NCBI RefSeq assembly: GCF_900102945.1
Contig: NZ_FNGI01000001.1
Location: forward strand, 124,001-188,000
DNA: 64,000 bases
Direction of reading: 5' to 3'
Source: Modicisalibacter muralis
GTDB lineage: Bacteria; Pseudomonadota; Gammaproteobacteria; Pseudomonadales; Halomonadaceae
The translations under genes and the position numbers were made by a program. Shown one piece after another: positions 63,553-64,000 of this stretch (within the stretch, counting starts at the first letter, position 1; every line of letters starts with the position of its first letter). The notes under the pieces were generated by a model. It was given only the letters and a program-made list of their open reading frames with translations, was not told where the DNA came from and did no database searches.

Positions 63553-64000
63553 TCAGCGCTCGCGAATGACATTGAGTGGATAGACTCGCCCGCCGCGCAG
63601 GTCGCGCAGGCGCTGCATGACCAGCGGGCTGCGCAGCCGCCCAGCGCGATCGAGATCGTCGATTTCATCGAAAGTCAGCCAATGAGCGGCAACGATGCCA
63701 TCATCCAGCGGCTCGTCGAGACGCGCCAGTGGCGTACCGACGAAGGCGTGACTATGAAAGACCAGCCCATCGGCGGCGGTGAAGGTGGTCAGACCCAGGT
63801 AATCGGTGATGGCGACGTGCCAGGCGGCTTCCTCGCGGGTCTCGCGCGCGGCGGCCTCGGTCAGCCGCTCGCCGCGCTCCAGATGGCCGGCGGGCTGGTT
63901 GAACAGGCTGAAGGGGTCGCCATGGTCCTCCTCGACCAGCAGATAGCGACCAGCGCGTTCGATCACCGAGGCAACGGTGACATGCGGTGACCATCGGTTC
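63553..64000 (-). CDS. nudJ: NudJ-like Nudix hydrolase (5' end beyond the window)
   Basis: Partial gene: the frame is open to the window edge and shows NRWSPHVTVASVIERAGRYLLVEEDHGD, the NudJ N terminus (E. coli has FKPHVTVACVV), so at least the first few residues are missing. The Nudix box is GHLERGERLTEAAARETREEAAW, with Ala where many members have Gly after EE. C-terminal LRSPLVMQRLRDLRGG is NudJ-like. The homologue hydrolyses thiamine pyrophosphates and nucleotides. It heads the mnmA-hflD-purB-roxA group as in enterobacteria. Confidence 0.88.
   Translation of the reverse strand, partial: NRWSPHVTVASVIERAGRYLLVEEDHGDPFSLFNQPAGHLERGERLTEAAARETREEAAWHVAITDYLGLTTFTAADGLVFHSHAFVGTPLARLDEPLDDGIVAAHWLTFDEIDDLDRAGRLRSPLVMQRLRDLRGGRVYPLNVIRER

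Overview
The window comes from a high-GC gammaproteobacterium, most probably a halophile of the Halomonadaceae. The pointers are a close Escherichia-type nudJ-mnmA-hflD-purB block followed by roxA, an RNase II that aligns end to end with the enteric enzyme, a ycjX-ycjF pair, GlcNAc PTS genes of the fused EIIA-HPr-EI type, and acidic, GC-rich proteins. The family assignment is inference; the gene functions come from motifs. No tRNA, rRNA, CRISPR array, prophage or complete insertion sequence was seen. || Region 1 (1-16.9 kb, plus strand) is a surface-glycan island of lower and uneven GC. It holds a legionaminic-acid pathway (legB, legH, legI, legG, ptmE, legF), two SDR paralogues, a polysaccharide pyruvyltransferase, a Gfo/Idh/MocA enzyme, a polysaccharide deacetylase and a DUF4910 peptidase-like protein. 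It ends with an initiating sugar-phosphate transferase, a PglK/MsbA-like flippase and an O-antigen-ligase-like protein. The expected aminotransferase legC is not between legB and legH, and no dedicated glycosyltransferase lies in the plus-strand cluster. || Region 2 (17-22.3 kb, minus strand) has a decayed glycerophosphodiesterase remnant, a flippase-like LPG_synthase_TM protein, a GT4 glycosyltransferase, RNase II and an NAD(P)-binding protein. || Region 3 (22.4-31 kb, plus) is a GlcNAc catabolic operon: GntR regulator, nagA, SIS-type deaminase, EIIA-HPr-EI fusion, EIICB, then a HAD phosphatase. It has an elaborate candidate operator array, matching AACAACAA leader motifs before both PTS genes, and a MITE-like element between the deaminase and the PTS gene. 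|| Region 4 (31-43.3 kb, mostly minus) holds ycjF/ycjX, an MFS transporter with a GlxA-type regulator, an SSS symporter, a Tat-exported PhoD phosphatase with a candidate PHO box, DUF924, a GlsB-like protein, and gabD-gabT separated by a second copy of the MITE-like element. || Region 5 (43.5-56.3 kb, mostly plus) holds a multi-repeat DUF1266 protein, a PglL-type O-oligosaccharyltransferase split by one in-frame TGA, an NlpC/P60 lipoprotein, an MFS exporter, MsrA, a VTT-flavoprotein fusion with a CDP-alcohol phosphatidyltransferase and DUF3047 protein, SlyD, TauE/SafE and a small membrane protein. || Region 6 (56.3-64 kb, minus) holds slyB, aceA and the operon nudJ-mnmA-hflD-purB-roxA-GNAT, with nudJ cut by the window end.
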